This document shows, piece after piece, positions 19,002-33,689 of a DNA stretch of 64,000 nt. The stretch spans positions 1-64,000 of the forward strand of contig NZ_SSTC01000010.1 in assembly GCF_004801855.1 (NCBI RefSeq), written 5' to 3'. The number at the start of each line of letters is the position of its first letter. The first letter of the stretch is position 1. The position numbers and the translations under genes were made by a program. The stretch comes from Pseudomonas sp. A-1 (GTDB lineage Bacteria; Pseudomonadota; Gammaproteobacteria; Pseudomonadales; Pseudomonadaceae). The notes beneath the pieces were generated by a model. It did not search any database, was not told the DNA's origin, and worked only from the letters and a program-made list of their open reading frames with translations.

Positions 19002-19580
19002 ATGCGCCGCATCAGTCTGTTCATCGGCCTCGCCTTGCCGGCTCTGGCTCTGGCCGAGCAGGTTCCTCCGCACAGCCAGGCCCTGATCGAAGACAGCGGA
19101 CGCAGCTACCAGGGCGTGCTGTCGATCAACCAGGCGGCAGGCGATCAGCATCAGCAGATCAACGCACGCGCCCTGGCTATCGGCAGCGGCGCGTCCGCGA
19201 CGACCAACTTGCGGCAGCAGCAGGTTCTGGAGAACCCCGATCTTTCCCGGAACATGCAGTCGAGCATCGAGGGCAATGCCTTCAGCAACGGCAACGGCGT
19301 ACTCGGCGTCAACCAGTCGAGCGGCGCCGGCAGCCAGCAGATCAATTCTTTCCGCACGAGCGTGGGCTCGCCCGTGGAAAGTCTGGACGACAGCATTCTC
19401 GCTCAGCAGAGCGTGGTGCTTTCGCAGGACTCAGGAGCAGCTGAGTCGGGGCCGGGAGCCCGGGTCGTCGGTACCGACGACCGGGCCTTCGCCGGCAGCA
19501 GTGGTGTAGTTCAGCTGAGCCAGAGCGCTGGGGTGGGCAACCGGACGGTAAACAGCCTCAGCATAAGGGTCATGGATTGA
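19002..19580 (+). CDS. fapB: functional amyloid nucleator FapB
   Basis: 192 residues with a signal peptide ending about residue 18 (LALA before EQ). Three imperfect amyloid repeats are visible: GVLSINQAAGDQHQQINA, GVLGVNQSSGAGSQQINS and VVQLSQSAGVGNRTVNS, joined by linkers. FapB is the minor fibril subunit and proposed nucleator, similar in layout to FapC. It is tightly coupled to fapA, so it is probably co-translated. Confidence 0.92.
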   Translation: MRRISLFIGLALPALALAEQVPPHSQALIEDSGRSYQGVLSINQAAGDQHQQINARALAIGSGASATTNLRQQQVLENPDLSRNMQSSIEGNAFSNGNGVLGVNQSSGAGSQQINSFRTSVGSPVESLDDSILAQQSVVLSQDSGAAESGPGARVVGTDDRAFAGSSGVVQLSQSAGVGNRTVNSLSIRVMD

Positions 19581-19638
19581 CCTGAAACCAACGCAAGTCC
19601 AACACGTGTTGCATAAAAAAACTGCAAGGAGAACCACC

Positions 19639-21000
19639 ATGAAAGCATCGATGACCCTGAAACCGCTGGTGTTCGCCATTGCCGCCGCAATGGCCATCTC
19701 GGCACAGGCCGGCCAACGCCACCACCATCAGCACCAGTCCTACCTGCTCGACCGCAATGCCGGTGACGCCACCGCCGAGGTGAAACGCGATCAGTACATC
19801 GGCCGTGGCACCCACGTGACCGACGAGGGCACCCAGAACAGCGTCGACATGACCGACACCCTGAGCGACAACGAGGGTAACGTCGGCGCCAACATCGCCG
19901 CGGGCAGCATGAACCAGCAGGTCAACGACGTGGCCATCGCTACCGCCGACGAAGCCTTCGTGTTCGGCTCGGCACGCGCCGAGATCGACGTCGACCAGGA
20001 AAACCGCGACGGCATCGTCAAGTTCAGTGGCTCGAACGCCGTCACCACCAGCGGCTTCGGCAACAACGCCTCCGGCGCCGTCGGCATCAACGTGGCCTCC
20101 GGCAACCTCAACCAGCAGGCCAACGCTCTGGCCATCGCCACCGCCCGGGGCTGGTCTGCCACCGCCGAAGTCGAAGGCGATCAGAGCCTGAGCGGCGCCG
20201 CCGTGTACAACGAAGCCGCCGGCGTGACCTACACCACCTCGCTCTCGGTCACCAAGGACTCCAGCAAGTCCCACAGCGCGAGCGGCTCCGCGAGCTCGAG
20301 CTACGAGTGGGCCAAGGCCAACGACGAAAGCAGCTCGTACTCCAAGAACGCCTCGGGCTCCTTCAGCGCCCATCATGACTCGTCCTCTACCGCCGATCAT
20401 GACTACAGCGCCAGCCTGGATGCTTCCATCGAGAAGAACCACTCGGGCAGCGCCTCGGCCTCCTGGACCAAGACCCTCGACATCGATGCCGACGCTCATG
20501 TGCTGGTGGATGTCGACCGCAACCGCGGACGCGGCCCGGACTTCCACGCCGATGCAGAGGTGGATGTAAGCGTCGACGCCAGCGGCTCCTGGGGCAAGGA
20601 CTGGCAATCCGAGTCGTCCGGCAGCGTAGTGGCCAGCCTCGACAAGACCTCGTCGTACTCCTCCTCCGAGACCCACGACGTCAACAAGAACTTCGAGTCC
20701 GACTTCAGCGCCTCCGAGGAGTCCAGCCACTCGGCCAGCGCCAGCGGCAGCGCCAGCGGTCAGTTCGAGAAGGCCTACGAGGAGGCCAGCAACAGCAGCC
20801 TGGCAGCCACGGCTACCTTCACCAAGACTCGCGTGTTCATCGACCCGGTTACCAACACCATCAGCCTGGATAACTCGCTGAACGGTGCCAGCGGCAACCT
20901 GGGCGTGAACGTGGCCGCCGGTTCCAACAACCAGCAGCTGAACACCATGACCATCGCCGCCGGCTGCAACGCCTGCAGCAACGGCAACGGCGACCTCTAA
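19639..21000 (+). CDS. fapC: major functional amyloid subunit FapC, with enlarged second linker
   Basis: The main extracellular amyloid of Pseudomonas biofilms, 453 residues from ATG 19639 (AAGGAG upstream). A signal peptide ends at residue 24 (SAQA), followed by a His-rich stretch. Three repeats share the core GxxGxNxAxGxxNQQ: R1 near 79-102, R2 near 146-169, R3 near 419-442. Linker L1 is about 40 residues; L2 is about 240 residues (170-411) and very rich in Ser, Ala, Asp, Lys and His (for example SHSASGSASSSYEW). The C terminus has the family's CNAC (CxxC) motif. The protein is much longer than the classical ~250-340-residue FapC proteins, and nearly all of the extra length lies in L2. Confidence 0.95.
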   Translation: MKASMTLKPLVFAIAAAMAISAQAGQRHHHQHQSYLLDRNAGDATAEVKRDQYIGRGTHVTDEGTQNSVDMTDTLSDNEGNVGANIAAGSMNQQVNDVAIATADEAFVFGSARAEIDVDQENRDGIVKFSGSNAVTTSGFGNNASGAVGINVASGNLNQQANALAIATARGWSATAEVEGDQSLSGAAVYNEAAGVTYTTSLSVTKDSSKSHSASGSASSSYEWAKANDESSSYSKNASGSFSAHHDSSSTADHDYSASLDASIEKNHSGSASASWTKTLDIDADAHVLVDVDRNRGRGPDFHADAEVDVSVDASGSWGKDWQSESSGSVVASLDKTSSYSSSETHDVNKNFESDFSASEESSHSASASGSASGQFEKAYEEASNSSLAATATFTKTRVFIDPVTNTISLDNSLNGASGNLGVNVAAGSNNQQLNTMTIAAGCNACSNGNGDL

Positions 21001-21063
21001 TCACCATGCACGAAGGGAGCCCTGCGCCCGCAGGGCTCCCCTTCTTTCATAGGGAGGTGTGCA

Positions 21064-21744
21064 ATGCGTCTGGTCATCCTGCCTGTTCTGTGCTGTCTGA
21101 GTGGCGCCCTCCAGGCCGCTCAAGTCCCGATGGCCGTCCTCCCGGGCGGCGCACTGGCTTTCAAGCAGGTCGAGAGCATGCGCGAACAGCGCTTCAGCAA
21201 CCTGGTGGAACAGAAAACCGATTTCAGCTGCGGCGCTGCCGCCCTGGCCACCATCCTGCGCCAGGCCTACCGCTTCGATGTGGACGAGACCTTCGTGATC
21301 AACGGCATGCTCCTCGGCGCCGACCACGAACTGGTGCGCAACCAGGGCTTCTCCATGCTGGACATGAAGCGCTACATCGAAAATCTCGGCATGCGCGCCC
21401 GCGGCTATCGAATCGAAGCCGATGGACTGGAGCGACTCAAGATACCCGTCGTCGTCCTGCAGGAGATCCGCGGCTACAAGCATTTCGTGGTCCTGCAGCG
21501 CACCCAGGATGGATTCGTCTACATCGGCGATCCGGTGCTCGGCCACAAGCGCTACAGCCTCGAAGACTTCACCAAAGGCTGGAACGGCATCGTGTTCGCC
21601 GTGATCGGCCCTGAATATGACAGGGCCAACGCCCTGCTGAGTCCCCCGGAGCCCCTCACCGCCCGGAAGCACCTCGATGGCTTCCAGCCGGTCCAGGACG
21701 CCGAACTGATGGAGCACGGCTTCATCCAGAGCGATTTTTTCTGA
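21064..21744 (+). CDS. fapD: C39-family peptidase-like protein FapD
   Basis: 226 residues with a signal peptide (ALQA before AQVPM). A C39 cysteine-peptidase fold is evident: Gln50 and Cys56 in EQKTDFSCGAAALAT, His140 in GYKHFVVLQ, and Asp156 in YIGDPVLG, so the catalytic residues are complete. FapD is needed for fibril export and is thought to process or guide Fap subunits in the periplasm. It follows fapC by 63 bp with a good GGGAGG site. Confidence 0.93.
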   Translation: MRLVILPVLCCLSGALQAAQVPMAVLPGGALAFKQVESMREQRFSNLVEQKTDFSCGAAALATILRQAYRFDVDETFVINGMLLGADHELVRNQGFSMLDMKRYIENLGMRARGYRIEADGLERLKIPVVVLQEIRGYKHFVVLQRTQDGFVYIGDPVLGHKRYSLEDFTKGWNGIVFAVIGPEYDRANALLSPPEPLTARKHLDGFQPVQDAELMEHGFIQSDFF

Positions 21745-21808
21745 TAGCGACGTACTGCAACCCCCTGCCAGTGGCAAGGACATTGGCAGAACGCCTGCGG
21801 AGGTCACC

Positions 21809-22543
21809 ATGAAGCTTCATGTCCTACTGGCTGCCAGTTGCATTGCCGCCAGCATCTCGGCTCACGCCAGCAATCCGTTCGAAGCGGTCGAACTGAGCGA
21901 CCAGGAACTCTCCCAACTGCGCGGCCGTTTCGTGATGCCAGGACGCATCGTTCACTTCGGCGTGACCATGTCCAGCCAGTGGCAGAACGCCAGTGGCCAG
22001 GTACTGGGCGGCAGCGTCAGCATGCAGGTCAACGAGAACATGTTTGAGCCGCAGTTCACCGTCTCGCTCCTGACCAACGACAACGGACAGGGCGCACCGA
22101 CCGCCGGCAACGGCCAGGTCACCGGCGGCGCCGGACTCTCCGAAGTGCAGGGTGTCAGCCAGAGCGTACGGGCTGCCGGCGACTTCAACACCGCCCTCAA
22201 CGGTGTCTCCATCAACATCAGCCGGGGCAGTTCGGCGCCGACGGCGAGCGGCGGGAGCCAGGGCTTCAGCGGCGTCATCGAAGGCAGCTCCAGCGCCGGC
22301 AGCGTGCGCATCAGCCCCAATGCCGGCGGCCTGCAGATCGCGATCCAGGCGCTGGGTCAGGGCAACAGCCTGCAGCAGATGGGCAGCGGCGGCCTGCAGC
22401 AGCACACCGTTATCGGTGGATCCAGCAACACGGTCACCAACCTGGCGACCCTGGATGTGGTACTGCGCGATCGCGGCCTGAACAGCGATCAGTTGCAACT
22501 CAACTGGAACCAGCTGCGCGACCTACGGCCGGTGGGCTACTGA
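21809..22543 (+). CDS. fapE: functional amyloid system protein FapE
   Basis: 244 residues with a signal peptide (ISAHA before SNPFE). The middle is rich in Gly, Ser, Asn and Gln; near the C terminus GQGNSLQQMGSGGLQQHTVI and NQLRDLRPVGY resemble known FapE proteins. FapE is an extracellular accessory protein found in small amounts in purified fibrils. Its place between fapD and fapF supports the call. Confidence 0.88.
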   Translation: MKLHVLLAASCIAASISAHASNPFEAVELSDQELSQLRGRFVMPGRIVHFGVTMSSQWQNASGQVLGGSVSMQVNENMFEPQFTVSLLTNDNGQGAPTAGNGQVTGGAGLSEVQGVSQSVRAAGDFNTALNGVSINISRGSSAPTASGGSQGFSGVIEGSSSAGSVRISPNAGGLQIAIQALGQGNSLQQMGSGGLQQHTVIGGSSNTVTNLATLDVVLRDRGLNSDQLQLNWNQLRDLRPVGY

Positions 22544-22584
22544 TCTACGCTTGAAGCACCATCCAACCGATAGGGACTTCGCTC

Positions 22585-23847
22585 ATGTCTCGTTCATATC
22601 CGCTTCAGATTGCAATAGGTGTCGCTGCCCTTCTTCCATCCACCTTCCTGCATGCAGCTACAGAGGCAGATGTAGCGGCCCTGCAACAGCAACTGCTCGA
22701 ACTGCGCCAGCGATACGACGCGCAACAGAAAGCCCTGATGGTACTGGAACAGCGCGTGCGCGAAGTGGAAGCGCAGCCTGGGGTCCCCCAGCCCCAGCGC
22801 CTGGCACGCTCTCCTTCCTCCGGCACGCAAGCGACAGGCTATGGAGAAAGCCTGCGCGAAGACAACTCGCCATCCCGCAGCGTCGGGGACATCTACGACA
22901 AGGCCAGCGGCTTCTTCGGCGAAGGCAGGTTCAGCCTGGAAACCGGCCTGACCTACAGCCACTACGATGCCCGGCAGATGTTCCTCAACGGCTTCCTCGC
23001 CCTGGACGCCATCTTCCTCGGCAACATCGGCGTCGACCAGATCGAGTCGGACAACTTCACCTTCGACCTGACTGGCCGCTACAACCTGGGCAACCGCTGG
23101 CAGTTCGACCTCAACGTGCCGGTCACCTACCGCGAGACGACCTACGAATCGGCCGGTGCAACCGGTGCCGGCGGAGGGGCCGGGGGTGGCACCAACACCT
23201 TCTCCTCGGAAACCGTCACCCGCGACCCGGCCATCGGCGATGTCAGCATGGGCGTGTCCTACAAGTTCCTCGACGAGGCGCCAGGACGGCCGGATGCGGT
23301 CTTCAGCCTGCGGGTCAAGGCACCGACCGGCGATGAGCCCTATGGCATCAAGCTGGTCCAGTCGCCCACCAACACCAACCTCACAGTGCCCGAGGAGCTG
23401 CCCACCGGCAACGGCGTGTGGTCGGTCACCCCGGGCATCGCCCTGGTGAAGACCGTCGATCCGGCCGTGCTGTTCGCCAACCTCTCCTATACCCACAACT
23501 TCGAGGAGTCCTTCGACGACATCAGCTCCACGCCCGGCCAGAAGCTCGGCGGCAAGGTCAAGCTGGGCGACTGGTTCCAGTACGGCCTGGGCACTGCCTT
23601 CGCCCTCAACGACCGCATGAGCCTGTCCTTCTCCTACTCGCAGCTGATCGGCCGGAAAAGCGAGATCAAGCCCGACGGCGGCGACTGGCAGACCGTCGAC
23701 AGCAGCGACGCCAATGCGGCCTACTTCAACGTCGGCATGACCTTCGCCCTGACCGACAAGCTGACCATGGTGCCCAACCTGTCGATCGGCCTGACCCCGG
23801 ATGCGCCGGATTTTTCCTTCAGCCTCAAGTTCCCCTACTACTTCTGA
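22585..23847 (+). CDS. fapF: Fap amyloid secretion porin FapF
   Basis: The outer-membrane channel that exports FapB, FapC and FapE, 420 residues. A signal peptide ends about residue 25 (FLHA). Residues ~28-60 form a coiled coil ([19 protein letters not shown]), which in FapF trimers gates the pore. A helical plug/linker segment follows, then a beta-barrel of alternating residues from about residue 110 to the terminal Phe ([11 protein letters not shown]), the usual outer-membrane signature. Last gene of the operon; a strong terminator follows. Confidence 0.94.
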   Translation: MSRSYPLQIAIGVAALLPSTFLHAATEADVAALQQQLLELRQRYDAQQKALMVLEQRVREVEAQPGVPQPQRLARSPSSGTQATGYGESLREDNSPSRSVGDIYDKASGFFGEGRFSLETGLTYSHYDARQMFLNGFLALDAIFLGNIGVDQIESDNFTFDLTGRYNLGNRWQFDLNVPVTYRETTYESAGATGAGGGAGGGTNTFSSETVTRDPAIGDVSMGVSYKFLDEAPGRPDAVFSLRVKAPTGDEPYGIKLVQSPTNTNLTVPEELPTGNGVWSVTPGIALVKTVDPAVLFANLSYTHNFEESFDDISSTPGQKLGGKVKLGDWFQYGLGTAFALNDRMSLSFSYSQLIGRKSEIKPDGGDWQTVDSSDANAAYFNVGMTFALTDKLTMVPNLSIGLTPDAPDFSFSLKFPYYF

Positions 23848-23856
23848 CCCTGCGCA

Positions 23857-23892
23857 AAAGCCCCGGCCGGATGTTCCTCCGGCCGGGGCTTT
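23857..23892. terminator. terminator shared by fapF and the convergent regulator gene
   Basis: AAAGCCCCGGCCGG / CCGGCCGGGGCTTT, a 14-bp stem with an 8-nt loop, flanked by A and T runs. Confidence 0.88.
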
Positions 23893-23904
23893 ACATGGTG
23901 GCAG

Positions 23905-25218
<1,314 letters not shown>

Positions 25219-25328
25219 GTTCCATCCTGGTTATTCGCTAATAATCTCTGAAGAGACATCGGCGCTGCTGGAATGAAACTAGCAAAGGGGAAGACGGGAG
25301 CTTAGATGGTTTTGTGATAATCGAAATT

Positions 25329-25360
25329 ACAAAGGGCGGATATCCGCCCTTTGTGATTTT
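25329..25360. terminator. terminator downstream of nfuA
   Basis: Perfect 12-bp stem ACAAAGGGCGGA / TCCGCCCTTTGT with a 2-nt centre, T-rich on the plus side. It lies 35 bp after the nfuA stop on the minus strand. Confidence 0.7.
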
Positions 25361-25388
25361 TCACTGCAATATCCGGAAAATGGGCTAC

Positions 25389-25973
25389 TCAGTAGTAGGC
25401 ATTTTCCTTATTGGTGTGGTCGGTGACATCGCGCACGCCCTTCAGTTCGGGGATGCGTTCCATCAGGGTCTTCTCGACGCCGTCCTTGAGGGTCATGTCG
25501 ACCATGCCGCAACCCTGGCAGCCGCCGCCGAAGCGCAGGATGGCGACGCCTTCGTCGTCGATGTCGACCAGCGAAACCATGCCGCCGTGGCTGGCCAGCC
25601 CCGGATTGACCTCGGTCTGCAGGTAGTAGTTGATGCGCTCGGGCAGCGGGCTGTCCTCGTTGACCATCGGCACCTTGGCGTTCGGCGCCTTGATGGTCAG
25701 CTGGCCACCCATGCGGTCGGTGGCGTAGTCGACCACGGCGTCCTCGAGGAAGGGCACGCTGACCGCATCCAGCCAGGCGGTGAAGTCCTTCAGCGCCAGG
25801 GCGGTATCCTCGGGCTTCTGCTCGTGCGGCTTGCAGTAGGCGATGCAGGTCTCGGCGTACTGGGTGCCCGGCTGGGTGATGAACACGCGGATGCCGATGC
25901 CCGGGGTGTTCTGCTTCTCCAGCAGCTCGGCCAGGTAAGCCTGGGCGGATTCGGTGAAGGTGATGGCGCTCAT
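25389..25973 (-). CDS. nfuA: Fe/S biogenesis protein NfuA
   Basis: A carrier that holds a [4Fe-4S] cluster and delivers it to apo-proteins, important under oxidative stress or iron limitation. It has 194 residues: an N-terminal degenerate A-type domain (1-~95) and a C-terminal Nfu domain with the cluster-binding CxxC at Cys152/Cys155 ([11 protein letters not shown]). A-type and Nfu parts in one chain are diagnostic for NfuA. AAGGAG lies before ATG 25973. Confidence 0.97.
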   Translation of the reverse strand: MSAITFTESAQAYLAELLEKQNTPGIGIRVFITQPGTQYAETCIAYCKPHEQKPEDTALALKDFTAWLDAVSVPFLEDAVVDYATDRMGGQLTIKAPNAKVPMVNEDSPLPERINYYLQTEVNPGLASHGGMVSLVDIDDEGVAILRFGGGCQGCGMVDMTLKDGVEKTLMERIPELKGVRDVTDHTNKENAYY

Positions 25974-25998
25974 GGGAACTCCTTGCAGGTATGCGCGC

Positions 25999-26027
25999 AG
26001 TGTACGCCATGCCGGGGCGCGGATAAA
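25999..26027 (-). promoter_or_regulatory. possible sigma-70 promoter of nfuA
   Basis: On the minus strand TTTATC and TACACT are separated by 17 bp, 26 bp ahead of the nfuA start. Three of six and four of six consensus bases match; weak evidence. Confidence 0.3.
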
Positions 26028-26079
26028 GTCCCAGCATTTTGGTAGGAATAGGGCCGGCAGCGCCTTTCTCCCGACGCCC

Positions 26080-28350
26080 TCACAGGTTCTGATAGCGATT
26101 CATGTCCAGCACCCCCGCCTCCACCGGCTGGGTTTCGCGGATGTGCGCGGCCAGGTCGTGGAACAGCCTCCAGAAGCGCGGATCGCTGCGGCGCACGCCC
26201 CAACGCTGCACGATGCGCTCGAAATCCTCCACCGCGTCGGCCTGCTGCAACGAGGCGACGAAGGCGCCCACCTCCCCTTCGCGCAGGCTGAACAGGAAGT
26301 TCGGGTAGCTGGTCAGCACCTCCGGGTAGAGGGTCAGGCTGTCCTTTTCCGGCTGGTAGCGCAGCGACTCGCCGAGCATGAAGGCCACGTTGCTGTGCGC
26401 GCGGTTGCGCAGCAGGCTGTAGACCTCGCGCCCGCCGCCATCCAGCTCGACACGCAGCAGGGTTGCCTCCGGCAGGTACTCGATGACTGGCAGATCGCTC
26501 AGCGGGCGCGCGGCCAGGGCGCTCAGGCGCTGATCGATGTGCTGCAGCGCCGGGACCGCCTCGGGGCGGAAACAGCGCCCCTCTTGGCAACGGTTGAACG
26601 GATCCGGCCGCGCATTGAGGGTGCCGTAGCGCTCCAGCAGGCGTTCGACGAAGGCCCGCTTCGGCTCGTCCTCCGGCAGGCGCAGGCCGCTGGGCGTTTC
26701 ATGGTCGATGCCTTCGTAGTCCAGCCACAGCCTGAGCTTGCCGCCGTCCTGGTACCAGTCGCCAAGCATGGCCTCGCGTTGTCCGGCGGGCATCAGGCGC
26801 AGGAAGTTCTGTTCGGCGCCGTTGCGGATCAGGTCGAAGTACAGACGGGTCTGCGCCTGGTGCGAGACGTTGCCGAACACGTCGAAGTTGACCACCAACT
26901 GGTAGTAGGTGCGCTCCAGCAACGGGAAGTCCAGCCACCACAGGGTCTGCGGCACGGCGCCGATCAGGCCCTTGCGCACCGAGGCGCTGTCCTGCTGGCG
27001 GAAGATGCTCAGCAGCGCGTTGTCGTTGCCGGCCCAGATATGCGACCAGCTTGGATAGGGCTGGTGCGAGTAGGCCTCGCGGCGTGCCGCCTCGTAGGCA
27101 TTGCGATTGGCACGGAATTCACGCCAGAGCAGCGGCAGCTGCGCCAGGTCGTCCTGCACGCCGGGCAGCGCCAGCAGCGGCGTGACCCGCTCGCGGTAGG
27201 CGGCATCGGTCAGATAGAGGTCGTGGGCCGGAGCCTGGAACAGGGTCCAGAAGTGGTCGCGGATCACATCGGTGGCGATCTGCCCGCGACATACCGGGCC
27301 GCGGATGAAGGTACGCACGATGTATTCGGCGTTGTCGAGCATGAACTGGTAGCGCGCACCGGCGGGAATGGCGGCGAAGGTCTCGAACGGATTGGCGCGG
27401 CGCTGCGGGCCGTAGCCGGGCACCGCGTCCGCCTGCCAGTCGCCGGAAAAGAACAGCTCCTCGACTCGTTCCAGTCTGGCGCGACTCAACGGATAGGTGA
27501 TGTGGGTCTTGTGCACGATCACGCCCTGGATCGGCCGCAGGCGGTAGTGAAAGCTGGTGCCGGGGTCATCGTTGGGACGCCGGGTGGCGATCACGTCCAC
27601 CGCCTCGCCACTGGGGGTACGCGAGCGCACCAGCTCGAAGAAGCGCCCGCTTTTCCCCTGGTCGAAGTACAGGTGGGCGAGGAACAGGTGCTCGTACAGC
27701 CAGCGCGCCACCAGCTGCTCGCGGGCGCCGGGGCGGTTGAGCAGCGCCTCCCACGCGGCGACCTGCGCCGCCTCGGAAGCGCTGGCGACCACCGGTTCGC
27801 CATCCAGGGGCGCGCCTTCGGCCAGCCAGCGGCGCAGGGTGGCGTACTCGCCATCGCTCAGGCCGCTGACCGCGAAGGGCATGCCGGCACCGGGGTTCCT
27901 GCGCGCGAAGTCGTCGAACTGCTCGGGCTTCGGGCACTGGTTGTCGCGGTAGATGCCGATCTCCAGATCCTCCGGCAGCTTCGCACCGGGCAAGGGCGCA
28001 TGGGTGCGGCCCAGCTCCAGCATGCGCGCCACCAGTGCGGCAGCGCCGCCGCCCAGCACCGAATGGAAGCCCTGCGCCCGCCAGCCGGCCTCCGTCTGCG
28101 CATCGACGAACAGCCGCGTGGTGGCGTCGGCCTCGATGCGCTTGCCGTTGTACACCGGCACCTTCGAGGCGCCGCGCTGGATGCCGGCAGCGCTGCCGAG
28201 GTTGAGCTGGCAGGGCGCGTCGTAGCAGGCATGGCAGGCCACGCACTTCTGCGTGAGGATCGGCTGCACGTCGCGAGTGAAGGACAGCGGCGCGGCGGAC
28301 AGGGGCAGGCTAAGCAGCAGGCTGGCCAGCAGCAGAAGGAAGATGGGCAT
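26080..28350 (-). CDS. cti: fatty acid cis/trans isomerase
   Basis: A periplasmic haem protein that turns cis- into trans-unsaturated fatty acids in membrane phospholipids, a rapid response to solvents, heat and other membrane stress known from Pseudomonas and Vibrio. It has 756 residues. A signal peptide ends about residue 20 (LSAA), and a single cytochrome-c haem motif CVACH is at 36-40, the expected place. The remainder matches the family by eye ([18 protein letters not shown]-like region, and conserved HKTHITYP). The start has only a weak ribosome site. The gene stands alone. Confidence 0.94.
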   Translation of the reverse strand: MPIFLLLLASLLLSLPLSAAPLSFTRDVQPILTQKCVACHACYDAPCQLNLGSAAGIQRGASKVPVYNGKRIEADATTRLFVDAQTEAGWRAQGFHSVLGGGAAALVARMLELGRTHAPLPGAKLPEDLEIGIYRDNQCPKPEQFDDFARRNPGAGMPFAVSGLSDGEYATLRRWLAEGAPLDGEPVVASASEAAQVAAWEALLNRPGAREQLVARWLYEHLFLAHLYFDQGKSGRFFELVRSRTPSGEAVDVIATRRPNDDPGTSFHYRLRPIQGVIVHKTHITYPLSRARLERVEELFFSGDWQADAVPGYGPQRRANPFETFAAIPAGARYQFMLDNAEYIVRTFIRGPVCRGQIATDVIRDHFWTLFQAPAHDLYLTDAAYRERVTPLLALPGVQDDLAQLPLLWREFRANRNAYEAARREAYSHQPYPSWSHIWAGNDNALLSIFRQQDSASVRKGLIGAVPQTLWWLDFPLLERTYYQLVVNFDVFGNVSHQAQTRLYFDLIRNGAEQNFLRLMPAGQREAMLGDWYQDGGKLRLWLDYEGIDHETPSGLRLPEDEPKRAFVERLLERYGTLNARPDPFNRCQEGRCFRPEAVPALQHIDQRLSALAARPLSDLPVIEYLPEATLLRVELDGGGREVYSLLRNRAHSNVAFMLGESLRYQPEKDSLTLYPEVLTSYPNFLFSLREGEVGAFVASLQQADAVEDFERIVQRWGVRRSDPRFWRLFHDLAAHIRETQPVEAGVLDMNRYQNL

Positions 28351-28479
28351 GAGGCTGTCCGTGGCGGGCGATGGAGGATTCTAGCCGTTTGCCCAACGCA
28401 CTGGCGTGCGCGAGCCGTAGGGTTGGCAACTCGCGCAGCATTTGCCTACCGGGCAGGCCACGCCCGCGGCACCATGATC

Positions 28480-28577
28480 GTGTCCACGCTCCGCGTGGAC
28501 ACGCAGTCCCGGCCGCTCCGGCGGCCGATGGACGCGGAGCGTCCAGAGATCCGGTTCCCACGTGGAACGCGGGAACC
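28480..28577. repeat. array of four hairpins (REP-like) between cti and metH
   Basis: Four consecutive inverted repeats: GTGTCCACGC/GCGTGGACAC (28480-28502), GGCCGC/GCGGCC (28511-28526), GGACGC/GCGTCC (28530-28544) and GGTTCCC/GGGAACC (28553-28577). The shared words CGCTCCGCG and CGCGGAGCG suggest copies of one dispersed element in both orientations. The 338-bp gap between cti and metH holds nothing else clear besides a possible -10 (TATCAT, 28646-28651). Confidence 0.65.
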
Positions 28578-28688
28578 ATCGACCCCGACAACATGAACAA
28601 AATTCATGGCCACCCCCTCCCCGCTCCAGAACCATGCAGCTTTGCTATCATGCCCGCCTTCACGATCCACCCTCTCCAGGTAGTCCCC

Positions 28689-32399
<3,711 letters not shown>

Positions 32400-32419
32400 G
32401 TGATTACGCCGTAGAAGCC

Positions 32420-32445
32420 ATGAGGCCCGCGCAAGCGGGCCTCAT
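32420..32445 (+). terminator. hairpin after metH
   Basis: Perfect 11-bp stem ATGAGGCCCGC / GCGGGCCTCAT closed by a GCAA tetraloop. No T-run follows. Confidence 0.55.
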
Positions 32446-32482
32446 GCATTCAGGAGCAGCACATTGAACCGCGGACGGGAGC

Positions 32483-32779
32483 TCAATGCGCCCCCTTCGC
32501 CCGTCGAATCCTGATCGAATACTCCAGCTTCGGCTTGCGCGTCACGCTGATCGGGCGGCGGGTGACGGTATCGAGGGTGATGTTCCAGAAGCCGTCCCCC
32601 GGCACGCGGATCTTCGCCGGGAAACGGTCGAAGTGACCGCCGATGTAGTTGTGCCGGGCGCCGTTCTTGAAGGCGCGGAAGTTGGCGTCGTTCATCAGGC
32701 GGATGTTGCAGGGCTGCGAGCTTTCGATGATGACCAGGTCGTCCTCGTTGAGCTGTTCGCGTTGATGGATGAATTTCAT
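32483..32779 (-). CDS. DUF1883 family protein
   Basis: 98 residues, soluble, starting MKFIHQREQLNEDDLVIIE. The block QPCNIRLMNDANFRAFKNG followed by GGHFDRFPAKIRVP is typical of DUF1883, a small domain of unknown function sometimes linked to TIR domains. Here it is free-standing. The start at ATG 32779 has only a weak ribosome site; the frame is open further but without similarity. Confidence 0.85.
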   Translation of the reverse strand: MKFIHQREQLNEDDLVIIESSQPCNIRLMNDANFRAFKNGARHNYIGGHFDRFPAKIRVPGDGFWNITLDTVTRRPISVTRKPKLEYSIRIRRAKGAH

Positions 32780-32885
32780 GGTGATTCCAGAGCACGTTGC
32801 AAGGCGCGGAACATAGCACGAAGCCGCAGCTTTCGCTCCGTCGCAGCGGTTAAACTCGCCTCCCCCTCCACGCCCACCGCGAGCC

Positions 32886-33461
32886 ATGAACCTGCAGCGC
32901 CTCTTCAAACTGACCGTATGGCTGGCCGGCCTGTGGCTGGCGTGGATCGTGCTGACTCCGGCTTCCAAGGCGCCGCCGGTGAGCGGCGACCTGGCTGGCG
33001 GCCAGTTGCGGATCGGCGATCATCGCGTTGAAGCGCTGCAGCCCTTCCAGCTCGAGGAGGCGCTGGTGCTGGGGCGCGAGGACTACCGCTTCGACCGCGG
33101 CGCCCAGGTCTCGCCCACCGACCTGGCGCTGGGCTGGGGCCCCATGGCCGATCCGGGCCTGTCCGGGCAGATCGAGATCCGCCAGAGCAACCGCTGGTAT
33201 TACTGGCGAGCCGACGAGCTGCCCATCCCCCGCCGGGAGATCGAGAGGCACAGCGCCAACATGCACATGATCCCGGCCAGTGCCGCGGTAGCCGCCACGC
33301 TGGACTGGCTGCAGGCGGGCGCGCGTATCCGCCTGTCCGGCCAGCTGGTGCGTGTCGAGGGCGATGACGGTTTCCAGTGGGTCAGCTCCCTGAGCCGGGA
33401 GGACACCGGCGCTGGCGCCTGCGAGCTAGTCTGGGTCGAGCAGCTGACCGTGCTGCCCTGA
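32886..33461 (+). CDS. hypothetical membrane-anchored or exported protein
   Basis: 191 residues with an N-terminal hydrophobic helix (LTVWLAGLWLAWIVLTP) that could be an anchor or uncleaved signal; the remainder is soluble and would be periplasmic. Noticeable segments are ALGWGPMADPGLSG, QSNRWYYWRADELP and HSANMHMIPAS, followed by an OB-like end (GARIRLSGQLVRVEG). Family name not recalled; probably a conserved protein. It is divergent from the DUF1883 gene and ends at a hairpin. Confidence 0.75.
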   Translation: MNLQRLFKLTVWLAGLWLAWIVLTPASKAPPVSGDLAGGQLRIGDHRVEALQPFQLEEALVLGREDYRFDRGAQVSPTDLALGWGPMADPGLSGQIEIRQSNRWYYWRADELPIPRREIERHSANMHMIPASAAVAATLDWLQAGARIRLSGQLVRVEGDDGFQWVSSLSREDTGAGACELVWVEQLTVLP

Positions 33462-33483
33462 CCCGGACGCCCGGAAACAAAAA

Positions 33484-33503
33484 GCCCCGCTCGGTGGCGG
33501 GGC
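33484..33503. terminator. short hairpin terminator
   Basis: GCCCCGC / GCGGGGC with a 6-nt loop, preceded by an A-run and with no clear T-run after it. Confidence 0.5.
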
Positions 33504-33689
33504 AAACAGGGGAAACTCTCAGTTCGTTCAGCGTACGCAGGCGAGCGTGAAGATTTCGTGAGGCGGATGTCGGCAAGATGAGAAAACGTGCAGCCGGAAG
33601 GCTTCCGGACGATCTTCGCCGGCTGCCGGGAGCGCGGTAAGCTGCACGGCGCAAACGCCCGTCCTGTCCCTACCCACAAGGAGAGTCCC

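Noticed and set aside
20260-20800. Repetitive DNA within fapC as a separate repeat element
   Set aside because: The repetition reflects Ser/Ala/Gly codons in the FapC linker, in frame and without DNA-level unit conservation.
25954-28596. 880-codon open frame on the plus strand opposite cti
   Set aside because: Its product is dominated by His, Gln, Arg and Val without any domain, and the opposite strand encodes a complete Cti with haem motif. It is a by-product of high third-position GC.
28351-28688. Cobalamin riboswitch ahead of metH
   Set aside because: The leader holds simple hairpins, but I could not find a B12-box-like conserved segment; cobalamin riboswitches are also more usual before metE or cobalamin genes.
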